From positions 186,001 to 250,000 of the forward strand of contig JABTUC010000001.1 in the NCBI GenBank assembly GCA_015075545.1: a stretch of DNA of 64,000 bases, in the 5' to 3' direction. Numbering within the stretch: position 1 is the stretch's first letter; each line of letters starts with the position of its first letter. The notes under the pieces were generated by a model that did no database searches, was not told the origin of the DNA, and saw nothing but the letters and a program-made list of their open reading frames with translations. Below, piece by piece: positions 8,731 to 17,800 of this stretch. A program made the position numbers and the translations under genes. This stretch comes from Ideonella sp. GTDB lineage: Bacteria > Pseudomonadota > Gammaproteobacteria > Burkholderiales > Burkholderiaceae_C.

Positions 8731-9122
8731 TCGCACTCGACGCCAACGTGCTGGTGCGCTATCTGGCGCAGGACGATGCACGCCAGAGCGCGATCGCGAA
8801 CCGGCTGATCGAGAAGACGCTCAGCGCCTCGAATCGCGGTTTCGTCAGCCTCGTGGCCCTTCTGGAAACCGTGAGGGTCATGGAGAGCCGTTACGGCGCC
8901 GACGCCCAGACGGTGAGCGAGATCCTCGCCGACCTGCTCGATGCATCGTCGCTCGAGGTGCAGGACGCGCAGGCGGTGCGCTCGGCGCTGCAGCCGTACC
9001 GGCGCGGCGGCGTGGATCTGCACGACTGCCTGATCGTCGCCCTTGCGGCACAGCGCAGTGCCCGGGTCGTGACCTTCGATGCCAAGGCGGCAAGACGCCT
9101 GGGGATGGAACTGGCGCGCTAG
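8727..9122 (+). CDS. PIN-domain ribonuclease toxin (VapC-like)
   Basis: 131 aa. A PIN fold with the expected acidic residues: ALDANVLVRYL (first Asp), a Glu in ALLETVRVMES, HDCLIVALA (third Asp) and VVTFDAKAARRLG (fourth Asp). PIN toxins of this kind are Mg-dependent endoribonucleases acting on tRNA or rRNA. The GTG start at 8727 overlaps the antitoxin stop. All four catalytic acids are present, so the toxin appears intact. Confidence 0.88.
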   Translation: MIALDANVLVRYLAQDDARQSAIANRLIEKTLSASNRGFVSLVALLETVRVMESRYGADAQTVSEILADLLDASSLEVQDAQAVRSALQPYRRGGVDLHDCLIVALAAQRSARVVTFDAKAARRLGMELAR

Positions 9123-9219
9123 AACGCGGCCCCGCGGAGCGCCACGCGCGCCGCGCCCTCGAACTCCGATGCGCCTGCGTGTATCGTCCGGCTCACGGCC
9201 CAGACCACGGAGTCCGCGC

Positions 9220-10137
9220 ATGGTGACAACGACAGGCACCGCCGCCGCCCGGCCGACCGGCGCGTTCGCGTCCGGCGCCGTCGCCGCCTGCGCCGCCGAG
9301 CTGGTGGCCGGCGGCTCGCTCGAGATGACGCCCACGCACCCCGACGATGCGGCGGCGATCGCCGCGCTGCTGCCGGCGGGCACGCCGGTGTTCGTGAACC
9401 ACCTGCCCGGCCGCTCGCTCGCCAGCGCGCTGCCGGTGCTGCGCGCGCTGCACGCCGCGGGGCTGCAGCCGGTGCCGCACCTGGCGGCGCGCCGTGTCGG
9501 CGCGCGCGCGCAGGTGCTGGAGTTCCTGCAGCGCGCCGGCGCCGACGCCGGCGTGCGGCGCGTGCTGCTGGTGGGCGGCGACGAGCCGCGCGCCGCCGGC
9601 CCCTACCCCGACGCGCTGGCGCTGCTGGCCGACGGCGTGCTCGCCGAGGGCGGCGTGCGCGAGCTGGCGCTGCCCGGCTACCCCGAAGGCCACCCGCGCA
9701 TCGCCAGCGACGCGCTCGAACGCGCGTTCGACGACAAGCTGCGGCTGGCGCAGCAGCAGGGGCTCGGCGTATCGGTGCTGACGCAGTTCTCGTTCGCGCC
9801 GGCGCGCATCGTCGAATACTGCGACGAGCTGGCGCGGCGCTGGCGCAGCGTGCCGGTGTTCGTCGGCATGGCCGGGCCGAGCAGCGCGGCGTCGCTGCTG
9901 AAGTTCGCGCAGCACTGCGGCGTCAGCGCGTCGCTGCGCGCGCTCGGCTCGCTCGGCCTCGGTGCGGTGCACAGCTTCATGCACACCGACCCGGGCGAGC
10001 AGCTCAGCGCAATCGCGCAATACCGCGAGCGCCACGCCGACTGCAACGTGGTGGGCGTGCACCTGTTCAGCTTCGGTGCCGCGGCGCGCTCGGCGGCGTG
10101 GATGAACGCGATCATCACCGCGCGCGCGGCCGGTTGA
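9220..10137 (+). CDS. Methylenetetrahydrofolate reductase-like TIM-barrel protein
   Basis: 305 aa. A divergent relative of MetF: SLEMTPTHPDDAAAIAALLPAG, VLLVGGDEPRAAGPYPDALALL and LTQFSFAPARIVEYCDELARR correspond to the beta-alpha units of the FAD-binding barrel. A true, much more typical metF is at 26880-27713, so this copy probably has another job, such as C1-folate chemistry in demethylation pathways. It stands alone with no co-directional partner and only short intergenic spaces. Substrate cannot be read from the sequence. Confidence 0.75.
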   Translation: MVTTTGTAAARPTGAFASGAVAACAAELVAGGSLEMTPTHPDDAAAIAALLPAGTPVFVNHLPGRSLASALPVLRALHAAGLQPVPHLAARRVGARAQVLEFLQRAGADAGVRRVLLVGGDEPRAAGPYPDALALLADGVLAEGGVRELALPGYPEGHPRIASDALERAFDDKLRLAQQQGLGVSVLTQFSFAPARIVEYCDELARRWRSVPVFVGMAGPSSAASLLKFAQHCGVSASLRALGSLGLGAVHSFMHTDPGEQLSAIAQYRERHADCNVVGVHLFSFGAAARSAAWMNAIITARAAG

Positions 10138-10147
10138 CGCGCCGGCG

Positions 10148-10812
10148 TCAATCAGGCAGCCGCGCGCTCAACGCGTCGAGAAACACCCGCACCTTCGCCG
10201 GCGGGTGGCGCTGACTCGGCAGCAGCGCATACACCGGCCGCGGCAGGCAGGTGTACTCGGGCAGCACGCGCCGCAGCGTGCCCGCGCGCAGCGCGGCCTC
10301 GCAAAAGGTGGCGGTGACGCGCAGCACGCCCAGGCCCGCCACCGCGGCCTGCAGGCGCGCGTCGGCATTGGAGCTGCGCATGCGCGCCTCGCCGATCGCC
10401 AGCGTCACCCGCTCGCCTTCGGGGCCGGTGAAACCCCAGGTGGTTTCGCCGGCGGCGGCCAGCAGCGGCAGCTCGGCGAGGTCTTCGGGGCGCTCGGGCG
10501 TGGGGTGGCGGTCGAGCAGCGCCGGCGCCGCGAACAGCCCGGGCTGCAGCAAGAAGACGCGGCGCGCGATCGTGCCCGCGGTCAGCTCGTCGCGCTCGAC
10601 CATCGAGAACACGATGTCGCACCACCGCTCCAGCGGGTTGACGACGGCATGCTCGACGTCGATCTGCACGCGCAGCTCGGGGTGGCGCGCCATCATCGCG
10701 ATGGCCACCGGCGCGAGGTGGTGCGCGCCGAACTCGTAGGGCGAGGCCAGGCGCAGCGTGCCGCGCACGGTGTCGTCGTGCGACGCCAGCTCGGTGCTGG
10801 CGTCGCGCAATT
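10148..10812 (-). pseudogene. LysR regulator fragment lacking the DNA-binding domain
   Basis: About 220 codons cover only the linker and substrate-binding domain (LRDASTELASHDDTVRGTLRLASP to VFLDALSARLPD). The N-terminal helix-turn-helix and most of the linker helix (about 75-85 aa) are absent. At 10810-10813 the sequence changes abruptly into an oppositely oriented TRAP DctM tail, so the gene was truncated by a deletion or rearrangement. Without its DNA-binding domain it cannot act as a regulator. Confidence 0.8.
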
Positions 10813-11103
10813 GCCCTGTCGATGATCCTGCTGACCGTGCCGATCTTCTACCCGCTCGTCGTGCACCTCGGGCTCGACCCGATCTGGTTCGGCGTGCTGA
10901 TCGTCTGCGTGGTCGAGATCGGCATGATCTCGCCGCCGGTGGGCATGAACGTGTTCGTGCTGCGCAGCGTGCTGCCCGACGTGCACACCAACACCATCTG
11001 GCGCGGCGTGATGCCGTTCGTGGCGGCCGACGTGGTGCGCATGGCGATCCTGATCGCGTTCCCGGTCATCTCGGTGTGGCTGCCGCGCACGCTGGGGCTG
11101 TGA
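10813..11103 (+). pseudogene. TRAP transporter DctM C-terminal fragment
   Basis: About 96 codons, ALSMILLTVPIFYPLVVHLG, VLIVCVVEIGMISPPVGMNVFVL and VRMAILIAFPVISVWLP, are the last membrane segments of a DctM large permease (normally about 430 aa). Compare SMILLTVP with the equivalent region of the intact DctM at 59515-60792. The first three quarters are missing at the junction with the LysR fragment. No dctP or dctQ partner is adjacent. Confidence 0.85.
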
Positions 11104-11188
11104 CCGCGGGCGCGGCTTTCGATTGAGAAGCGCCCGGCGAGGAGCGCGAGCGTGCGCTGCCGAAGCGGGCTCGAACGACCGATCGCGG

Positions 11189-11524
11189 TCAGCCGATCGC
11201 CAGAGTCAGCGCCCCGACCTCGGCCCGCGTCGGCTGCACTTTGATCTGGATGTCGTAGCCCAGTCGATTGAGGCAATCCATCAGCTTGCGCTCGGAGAGG
11301 TTGGCGAAGTCGCCCTTCAGGAGCCCCGAGACCTTCGGCTGCGAGATGCCCATGCGCTCGGCGGCCTGATGCTGGGTAAGGCCCAAACGACGAATGCCCC
11401 TGGCGATCTCGATGACCAGGCCGGACTTGATCTTCAACTTGTCGGCGTCGGGCAGTTCCAGGTCGGCAAAGACGTTACCCGAACTGCGTTCGATCTTGAC
11501 CCGTTCAACGCTTCGCTTGGTCAC
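11189..11524 (-). CDS. XRE/HigA-type antitoxin
   Basis: 111 aa. A helix-turn-helix of the XRE type lies in LGLTQHQAAERMGISQPKVSGLLKGDFANLSERKL (about residues 48-82), followed by a short C-terminal strand. It is the downstream gene of a toxin-first operon, overlapping the toxin gene by 20 bp, which is the HigBA arrangement. It should neutralise the toxin and repress the operon. Base composition is visibly lower in GC than the flanks, consistent with recent acquisition. Confidence 0.87.
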   Translation of the reverse strand: MTKRSVERVKIERSSGNVFADLELPDADKLKIKSGLVIEIARGIRRLGLTQHQAAERMGISQPKVSGLLKGDFANLSERKLMDCLNRLGYDIQIKVQPTRAEVGALTLAIG

Positions 11525-11876
11525 CTCGAATCTCCTTGATCCTTTGCACGGCGGCTTTCAGTCGAATCTCGATGACCGCCCTGTCTTCCCTGGGCAATGC
11601 GATGCCTGACTTGCTCTTCTTCTGGAAGCAATGCAGCACGAAGACGGCTTCCTCGTACCTGACGGTGTAGATAGCACGGTAGGTTCCGCCTGCGTCGTTC
11701 TCCACCACCTCGAGCACTCCGGCACCACCGAAGCCCTTCAGTGGCTTCGCTGCATCATGCTTCTCTCCGTTCTGGGCAAAGTGCAATGCATGGCCGAACA
11801 GCCTGCGCACGCCCTGTGGCAGCGCAATCAAATCCTTCTTGCTGCTACCAAGCCACTCCAGCGGCTTTTCCGGCAT
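11505..11876 (-). CDS. HigB/Gp49-like RelE-superfamily toxin
   Basis: 123 aa. KPLKGFGGAGVLEVVENDAGGTYRAIYTVRYEEAVFVLHCFQKKSKSG carries the core beta-sheet and conserved basic residues of the phage Gp49-like (DUF891) HigB toxins, which cleave mRNA on the ribosome. The gene precedes and overlaps its XRE antitoxin. An AT-rich stretch just upstream (11883-11912) is the likely promoter. Full length for the family. Confidence 0.87.
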   Translation of the reverse strand: MPEKPLEWLGSSKKDLIALPQGVRRLFGHALHFAQNGEKHDAAKPLKGFGGAGVLEVVENDAGGTYRAIYTVRYEEAVFVLHCFQKKSKSGIALPREDRAVIEIRLKAAVQRIKEIRGDQAKR

Positions 11877-12038
11877 GGCGTGACTATACCAGAACAGTAA
11901 TAGTCAACAAGTTCGAGCGGACAGGCGTTTGGCCGCCGCACCAAACGATGCACGGGCTCGCCGCTCCACGCGACCGACGCACCGAGCGACGCGACCGGCG
12001 CCTCGATGCCGGTGATCGCGTCGCACAATGCCGCGACG

Positions 12039-12983
12039 CTACCGATCGACCAAGTCGGCGCCGTCGCGCCCCAGCGCACCCTGCGCAATCAGCTCGTCGA
12101 CGAGGCGCTCGCCCCAGCGCGCGGGCGGCTCGCCGCCGGTGGCGTCGAAGCGCCGCCATGCCGCCTGCAGGAACGGCGTGGTCGCCGCCCACTGCAGCAG
12201 CGCGTCGCGCGCGACGCGGCGCCGCTCCATCAGGTGGTACTTGATCATCACCTTGGCCGCATGCCGCACGTGGCGCCGCGGGTCCTGCACGAAGCCGGCC
12301 AGTCGCGCGCGGGCGCGCGCGAGCGCGGCGGCCACGTCGGCGAACGGCGCGCCGTGGCCCGGCACCACCACTTGCACCGGCAGGCGCTCGATCGCATCGA
12401 GCGTGGCGGCCACGTCGGCGAACCCCGGCTCGCCGTCGATCTCGGGAAAGACGACGCCGAAGCCTTGCTCCCACAGCGCGTCGGCAGACAGCAGCACACC
12501 TTCGCGCGCGTCGAACAGCATCAGCGAGTGCGGGTCGTGCCCCGGCGCGGCCAGCGCGTCCCAGCGCCGGCCGCCGGCGCTGAAGTGCTCGCCCGGCGCC
12601 AACGTGGCGGCGTACGTGAACCGCTCGCTCGCCTGGCCGGTGCTGGCGTGCGTCAGCCGCAGCGTGTCCCACGCGGCCACCGCGTCGGCGTTGCCCGGCG
12701 GCACCGTGATCGGCGCGCCGAACGCGCGCTGCAGCGCGGCGTTGCCGCCGCAGTGGTCGGAGTGCAGATGGGTGTTGACGATGCGGTGCAGCGGTTGCCC
12801 GGCCAGCGCGTGGCGCACCAGCGCCACCGTCTGCTCGGCGTGGTTGACGTGGCCGGTGTCGACCAGCACCGCGCCGGGCTCGCCGGGCGCGGCGTGGATC
12901 AGCACGTTGTTCGACGACAGCCAGCCGCGCTCGAGCACGGTGAGGCCGGTGAGAGCCGCACGCATCGGCGGCGTCACTTCCAT
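12039..12983 (-). CDS. Metallo-beta-lactamase-fold hydrolase
   Basis: 314 aa. Metal-binding motif THLHSDHCGG (HxHxDH) at about residue 73, with further ligands in LAAPGHDPHSLMLF, the Asp in LLSADALWEQG and the His in VVVPGHGAPF: the complete dinuclear zinc site of the superfamily. The C-terminal helical extension (about 230-314, including VMIKYHLMERRRVARDALL) resembles MBL proteins annotated near CoA or thioester metabolism. Its start overlaps the Nudix stop by 10 bp, so the two are translationally coupled. Substrate unknown. Confidence 0.88.
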   Translation of the reverse strand: MEVTPPMRAALTGLTVLERGWLSSNNVLIHAAPGEPGAVLVDTGHVNHAEQTVALVRHALAGQPLHRIVNTHLHSDHCGGNAALQRAFGAPITVPPGNADAVAAWDTLRLTHASTGQASERFTYAATLAPGEHFSAGGRRWDALAAPGHDPHSLMLFDAREGVLLSADALWEQGFGVVFPEIDGEPGFADVAATLDAIERLPVQVVVPGHGAPFADVAAALARARARLAGFVQDPRRHVRHAAKVMIKYHLMERRRVARDALLQWAATTPFLQAAWRRFDATGGEPPARWGERLVDELIAQGALGRDGADLVDR

Positions 12984-13639
12984 GCGAACTCGGGCTGGTC
13001 GAAGTGCGCCACCCGCGTCGGCCGCTCGAACACTGCCCATTCGCGGAACTGGTACAGAAACGCCGCCGTCGGCGCCGCGATCCAGCTCGGCCCGATCGGC
13101 ATGCGCAGGATCGGATGCTCGGCGCCCGGCACCTGCTCGAGCAGCGGCGCCTCGGCGCGCAGCAGCTCGTGCACCGGAATGCGGTGGATGCTCGCCACCT
13201 CGCCCGCGTTGGGCACCACGCCGCGTGCCGCGCCGGCCCACACCACCACCGGCGTGATCACGTAACCCGAGCGCGTGGCGTAGTCGTCGAGCCGGCCGAG
13301 CACGGCGGCCTCGCCGAGGTGCAGGCCCACCTCCTCGGCCAGCTCGCGCAGCGCGGCGGCCTCCGGCGTCTCGTTGCCGTCGATGCGGCCACCGGGCATC
13401 GCCCACTGGCCGGCGTGCGCGCGCAGGTCGATCGCGCGGCGCGTCAGCAGCAGCGCGCTGGCCGCGCTCCAGCGCGGCAGCACCGGGGCATCTTCGAGGT
13501 CGGCGCCGAACCCGGCCTCGGTGACCGCCACCGCCACCGCGGCGCGCTGCCGGCCGGCGGGGTCGATCGCGCGCACGTCGAAGCGATGCAGCCGCTCGCG
13601 CAGCATGCGCTCGTCGAGGCTCGGCGGTTCGGGGGCCAT
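12974..13639 (-). CDS. Nudix hydrolase (CoA pyrophosphatase-like)
   Basis: 221 aa. A full Nudix box GX5EX7REUXEEXGU is seen as GRIDGNETPEAAALRELAEEVGL at about residues 83-106, preceded by WAMPGG. Family enzymes hydrolyse nucleoside diphosphates linked to another moiety; the layout with a long N-terminal segment and RLDDYATRSGYVITPVVVW fits the NudL/CoA-pyrophosphatase branch, though this is inference. It overlaps and probably co-expresses the metallo-hydrolase downstream, suggesting a two-step CoA- or thioester-related clean-up function. Confidence 0.87.
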   Translation of the reverse strand: MAPEPPSLDERMLRERLHRFDVRAIDPAGRQRAAVAVAVTEAGFGADLEDAPVLPRWSAASALLLTRRAIDLRAHAGQWAMPGGRIDGNETPEAAALRELAEEVGLHLGEAAVLGRLDDYATRSGYVITPVVVWAGAARGVVPNAGEVASIHRIPVHELLRAEAPLLEQVPGAEHPILRMPIGPSWIAAPTAAFLYQFREWAVFERPTRVAHFDQPEFAWK

Positions 13640-13714
13640 GCGCCAAGCATAGTCGGCGCGGCGCGGGCCTCCCCGCCGCAGGGGCGTGCGTTCGTGCAGC
13701 TCAGCGGCCAGGCT

Positions 13715-14716
13715 TCACTGCGCCACGAAGCGCCACTTCACCACCAGCTTGCCCGGCTCGCCCGAGACGCTGTGCCAGCCGCCGGCGCCCAGGTTCACGA
13801 CCTGCTGGCCCGACTGCGAGCGCCAGCCGCCCTTGAGCGCGAGCTTGATCGGCCCACCCACCGACTTGTTGTCGCCCGCCAGGCGCAGCGGCATCTGGCT
13901 CTTCACCGGCCCCTTGGGGGTGGGCGTGTCGTGCGTGCCGCTGGGCTCGTCGGTGCTCGGGGTCTCGGTGTAGGCCAGCAGGCCGATCGGCCCCGGCAGC
14001 GCCAGCATCATCGTGCTGCCCTGCGTGTCGATCTCCATCATCGCGGCGCTGCCCGACGGCGCGAACTCGCCGCCGCCCTTGCGCTCGAGGTCGTGCGTGC
14101 ACTGCCCCCGCGGCAGCGACATGCAGATCGGATCCTTGTGCACCACGTGCCAGCGCTCGGTGATCTCGAAGCGGCCGGTCTGCGACTTGCCCTGCCAGCG
14201 CTGGTAGCGGTCGGCGCCGGGCTTGAGCACCGCGGCGGTCTCGCGGCCGGACTTCAGCGTGTCGTCGAGCTGCTGGGTGCCGGCCAGGCCGGCGCCAATC
14301 TTCATGGTCTCGCGCTCGATGCACTTCTCGTCCTCGCCGCACTTGGCGACGATGGCCTGCGCGCCGGCCATCATCGGCGCCATCTGCGCGGCGCTCTGGG
14401 CCACCTGCTTCTGCTGCTTCCGCTGCTTGGCCTGCTGCTGCGCGTCCACCGGGTGCATGGCCGGCATTGGCTGCGGCTTGGTCGCCTCCAGCACCGCCAC
14501 CACCTCAGCGGAGCGCAAGACGTCCCACTCGCGCACCTTGAACACGCCGTCCTTGCTGGGCGCGTCGCTGCCCTTGGAGACGAAGCGGTACTCCACGCTG
14601 AGCGTGGCCTTGGCGCCCGCCGGCGCGAAGTCGGCCGCGTGGACCGTGCCGGCCAGCACCACCACGGCCATCACGGCCACCGCCGCCACCGCTGGGTGCG
14701 CCAGTTTGTTTCTCAT
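13715..14716 (-). CDS. Secreted protein of unknown function
   Basis: 333 aa. A signal peptide is visible (VAAVAVMAVVVLAGTVHA, cleavage before ADFAP). The mature protein has a beta-type beginning (KATLSVEYRFVSKG), a Gln/Lys-rich helical segment near residue 90 (QQQAKQRKQQKQ), paired Cys (CGEDEKC and CMSLPRGQC) that may form disulfides, and a beta-rich C-terminus. Family not recognised. It lies 101 bp downstream of the 1115-aa BTAD regulator on the same strand, paralleling the secreted gene at 839-1366 beside another BTAD locus. Confidence 0.72.
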   Translation of the reverse strand: MRNKLAHPAVAAVAVMAVVVLAGTVHAADFAPAGAKATLSVEYRFVSKGSDAPSKDGVFKVREWDVLRSAEVVAVLEATKPQPMPAMHPVDAQQQAKQRKQQKQVAQSAAQMAPMMAGAQAIVAKCGEDEKCIERETMKIGAGLAGTQQLDDTLKSGRETAAVLKPGADRYQRWQGKSQTGRFEITERWHVVHKDPICMSLPRGQCTHDLERKGGGEFAPSGSAAMMEIDTQGSTMMLALPGPIGLLAYTETPSTDEPSGTHDTPTPKGPVKSQMPLRLAGDNKSVGGPIKLALKGGWRSQSGQQVVNLGAGGWHSVSGEPGKLVVKWRFVAQ

Positions 14717-14817
14717 CGCCGCTCCTTTGCGGCAGGCCTCCTGGCCCGCCCTGGCCGCGGTTGTAGATGGCGCGGCGTTAGCGCAGCGTTATGCGCGCGG
14801 CGGCGGCGGTTGCGCCT

Positions 14818-17800
14818 TCAGTCGCGCGCGAGCCGGGCGTGCAACGCGAGCAGATCGCGGTTGACTGGGTTGCGATGGCGGAAACTGTCGCGGAATTCCT
14901 CGGGCACCTGTTGCCGCGCGGTGTCGTCGATCCAGCGCGCGAGGGCGGCGGCCAGTGGCTTGGCGCGCGCGTGATCGCCCAGGCACAGCAGTGCGCGCAC
15001 CGCGTCGTGCCACGGCTGCAGCGGGTAGAGGCGCAGCGGCACGAGCGTGTGCAGCGGTACGCGGTCGAGGCGTTCGAGCACCTCGAGTTGAGCCAGCGCC
15101 TCGTCGCGCCGGCCCCGATGCGCGAGCAAACGCGCCAGCGCGCCGCGCGCGGCCAGCGCCATCCCTTCGAGGCCGAGGCGGCCGGCCTCGGTGAGCACGG
15201 CCTGCAGCGTATCGAGCGGCGCCTGCGTGTCGGCCCAGGCGGCCAGCTCGAGGTGCAGCGCGTGCCGCATGTCGGGCCCTTCGGTCGGCCCCAGCGCCGC
15301 GAGCGCCGCTTCGAGTCCGCCGCCAGGCCGGCCGCGATCCAGCGCGCGCGCCAGCCAGGCCTGCAGCAGCGCGCGCCGGCACACCGTGAGCGGCGCGGTA
15401 TCGGCCGCGACCCCGGCATCGTCCAGATGCTGCTGCACGCGCGCCCACTGCCCGAGGCCGGCCCACATCACCGCGCGATGACCCGCCACGGCGGCGGCGA
15501 AGCCGGGTGCGAAGGCGGCAAGCGCGGCGTCGGTCGCGTCGAGCGCCGACAAGGCGTCGCGGTAGCGACCGCTCTGGTAGTCGGCGATGGCTTGGTTCAG
15601 GGCAATGAAGCCGTCGAGGCTCGAACCGTCCGGATCGCGCTGGCGCAGCAGGCGTGCCTGCGCCAGCAGCGCCTGCGCCTCGCGCACCCGGCCGGCGCGC
15701 AGCCGGTTGGCCGCCAGGTTGGCCAAGCACATCGTCTCGTTGCCGTGGTGTTGATAGGCGCGCGCCAGCGCGATCGCCTGCTCGTGGTGCAGCGCCGCGT
15801 CGGCGACGCGACCGAGACCGTCGTAGGTGGAAGCGAGGTTGCCGTGCAGCTCGCAGCGCGTCTCCACGTCGCCATGGGCGTCGACCCAGGCCAGGCTCGA
15901 CTCGAGGTGCGGCAGCGCCTCGGCCGAGCGATCTTGCGTGCACAGCACGGTGCCGAGCTGGCAGCGGCATTCGGCGACGAGCGCGGCGTCGACTTCGTCG
16001 CGCGTGGCCTCGCGCAATGCCTCACGCGCCATCGCTTCGGCCTGTTCGAGCTGCCCGCGCATCGTCGACAGGTGCGCGAGCTGCACCTTCGCGCGCGCGC
16101 GCTCCGGTGCGGTCGCGGCCAGCCGGGCGAGGCGCTCGCACAGCATGCGGCCCCGGCTGCCGCCGTCGTCGATGGTGACACTGAGCTGCACGGCCTGCAG
16201 CGTCGTCTCGAACGCCGCCGCGCGCGCCGCCGCATCGCCGCCTTCGGCCAGGCGGTGTTCGATGGCCGCCTTGGTCTCCAGGAAGGCCACCTGCTCCTTG
16301 CGCCGCACCGCCGCCCCCGCCGCGGTGGCGGCGCGCGCCAGCCACGGCAGCGCCTGCGCCGGCTGTGCAGCGTCGATCCAGTGGCGCGCCACGCGCGCCG
16401 GCTCGCCGCCGTGCTGCTCGAGCCAGCCGGCGATGCGCGCGTGCAGATGGCGCGCGATGGCCTGCGGCACGCTGCCGAGCACGGCGTCGAACACCAGGTC
16501 GTGCGCGAACTGCGGGCCGCGCATCACCTGCGCCGCCTCGAGTTCGTTGAGGGCGTCGGCAAACTGCAGCGCCGATGCGCCCAGCACGTGCTCGGCCAGC
16601 GCGATGTCGAAGTCGACGCCGGCCACCGCGGCGGCGCGCGCCAGCGCCAGGGCGCCGGGCGAGAGCATCGCGACGCGACGCTCGATCAGCCGACCCACCG
16701 CCAGCGGGCGCGGCAGTTGCCGCGCGTCGGCCAGTTCGGCCAGCGCATCGTCGACCCAGGCCTGCTTCAGCGTCTCGAGCACGAACAGCGGGTTGCCGCC
16801 GGTGCGCCTGAGCAGCCCCGCTGCGAGCACGCTGCCCGACACGCCGGGCAGCGCCAGCGAGTCGACCAGCTCGGCGAGCTGCGCCGCATCGAGCGGCTGC
16901 AGCGTCACCGGCACCAGCCGCGCCTGCTCGACCAGGCCATCGTGCAGCGCGCGCGCGGGCGATCCGGTCTCGGCCGGACGGTAGGCCAGTGCCCAGCGCT
17001 GCGAACCGCTGTCTTGATCGATGAGCGAGGCCAGCATCTCGAGGCTGGCCTCGTCGGCGAAGTGCAGGTCGTCGACGACCAGCCCCTGCAGGCCGCGACG
17101 CGCGCTCAACACGTCGCCCAGCGCGCGCTGCAGCAGGAGGCGATGCCCTTCGCCCGGCTCGCGCGGCATGGCCACATCGAGCTCGGGCAACACGCGGGCC
17201 AGCGCGCGCCGCTGCGGCTCGGCTGCGAGCGCGAGGGGGCCTGCCGCGTCGAGCGCCATCACGGCGCGCAGCAGGCGCGCCAGCGTGGCGAAGGGCACGC
17301 CGGCGTCGCCCGGCCGCCCGGCTGCCATCACGATGCCGGGCCGCGCCGCGCAGAACTCCTGCAGCAGGCGGCTCTTGCCCATGCCGGCCTCGCCGATCAG
17401 CGCCACCACTTCGCCTGCGTGCCAGCCCTGCGCGAGCTGCGCCAGCTCGCGCTCGCGTCCCACCATGCGCGGTGGGCGCAGCACGCTGGCGGGCACCGGC
17501 TGGCGCATCGGCAACGCGGCATCGCGCGCCGACGCTTCGATCGTCGTCAGCAGCGCGAGCGTCTCGGCCGATGGCTTGGCGCCGACCTCGTCCTTGAGCA
17601 CTTGCTCGCAACGGTCGAACGCCAGCAGCGCCGCCGCGCGGTCGCCGGCCTGGTAGTGCAGCCGCATCAGGCGGCGATGCGCCTCTTCGCCCAGCGGCTC
17701 GAGCGCCAACAGCTCGCGCGCGTGCGCGAGCGCATCGTCGAAATCCTTGGCCTGCTCGGCCATCGCGCACAGCTCGAGCAGCGACTGGCGCACGCGCGCG

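Noticed and set aside
11828-12088. An 86-codon minus-strand frame between the HigB toxin and the metallo-hydrolase
   Set aside because: It overlaps both genes, shows no recognisable domain and has no ribosome site. It might be the remnant of a gene that followed the hydrolase, but this cannot be supported.
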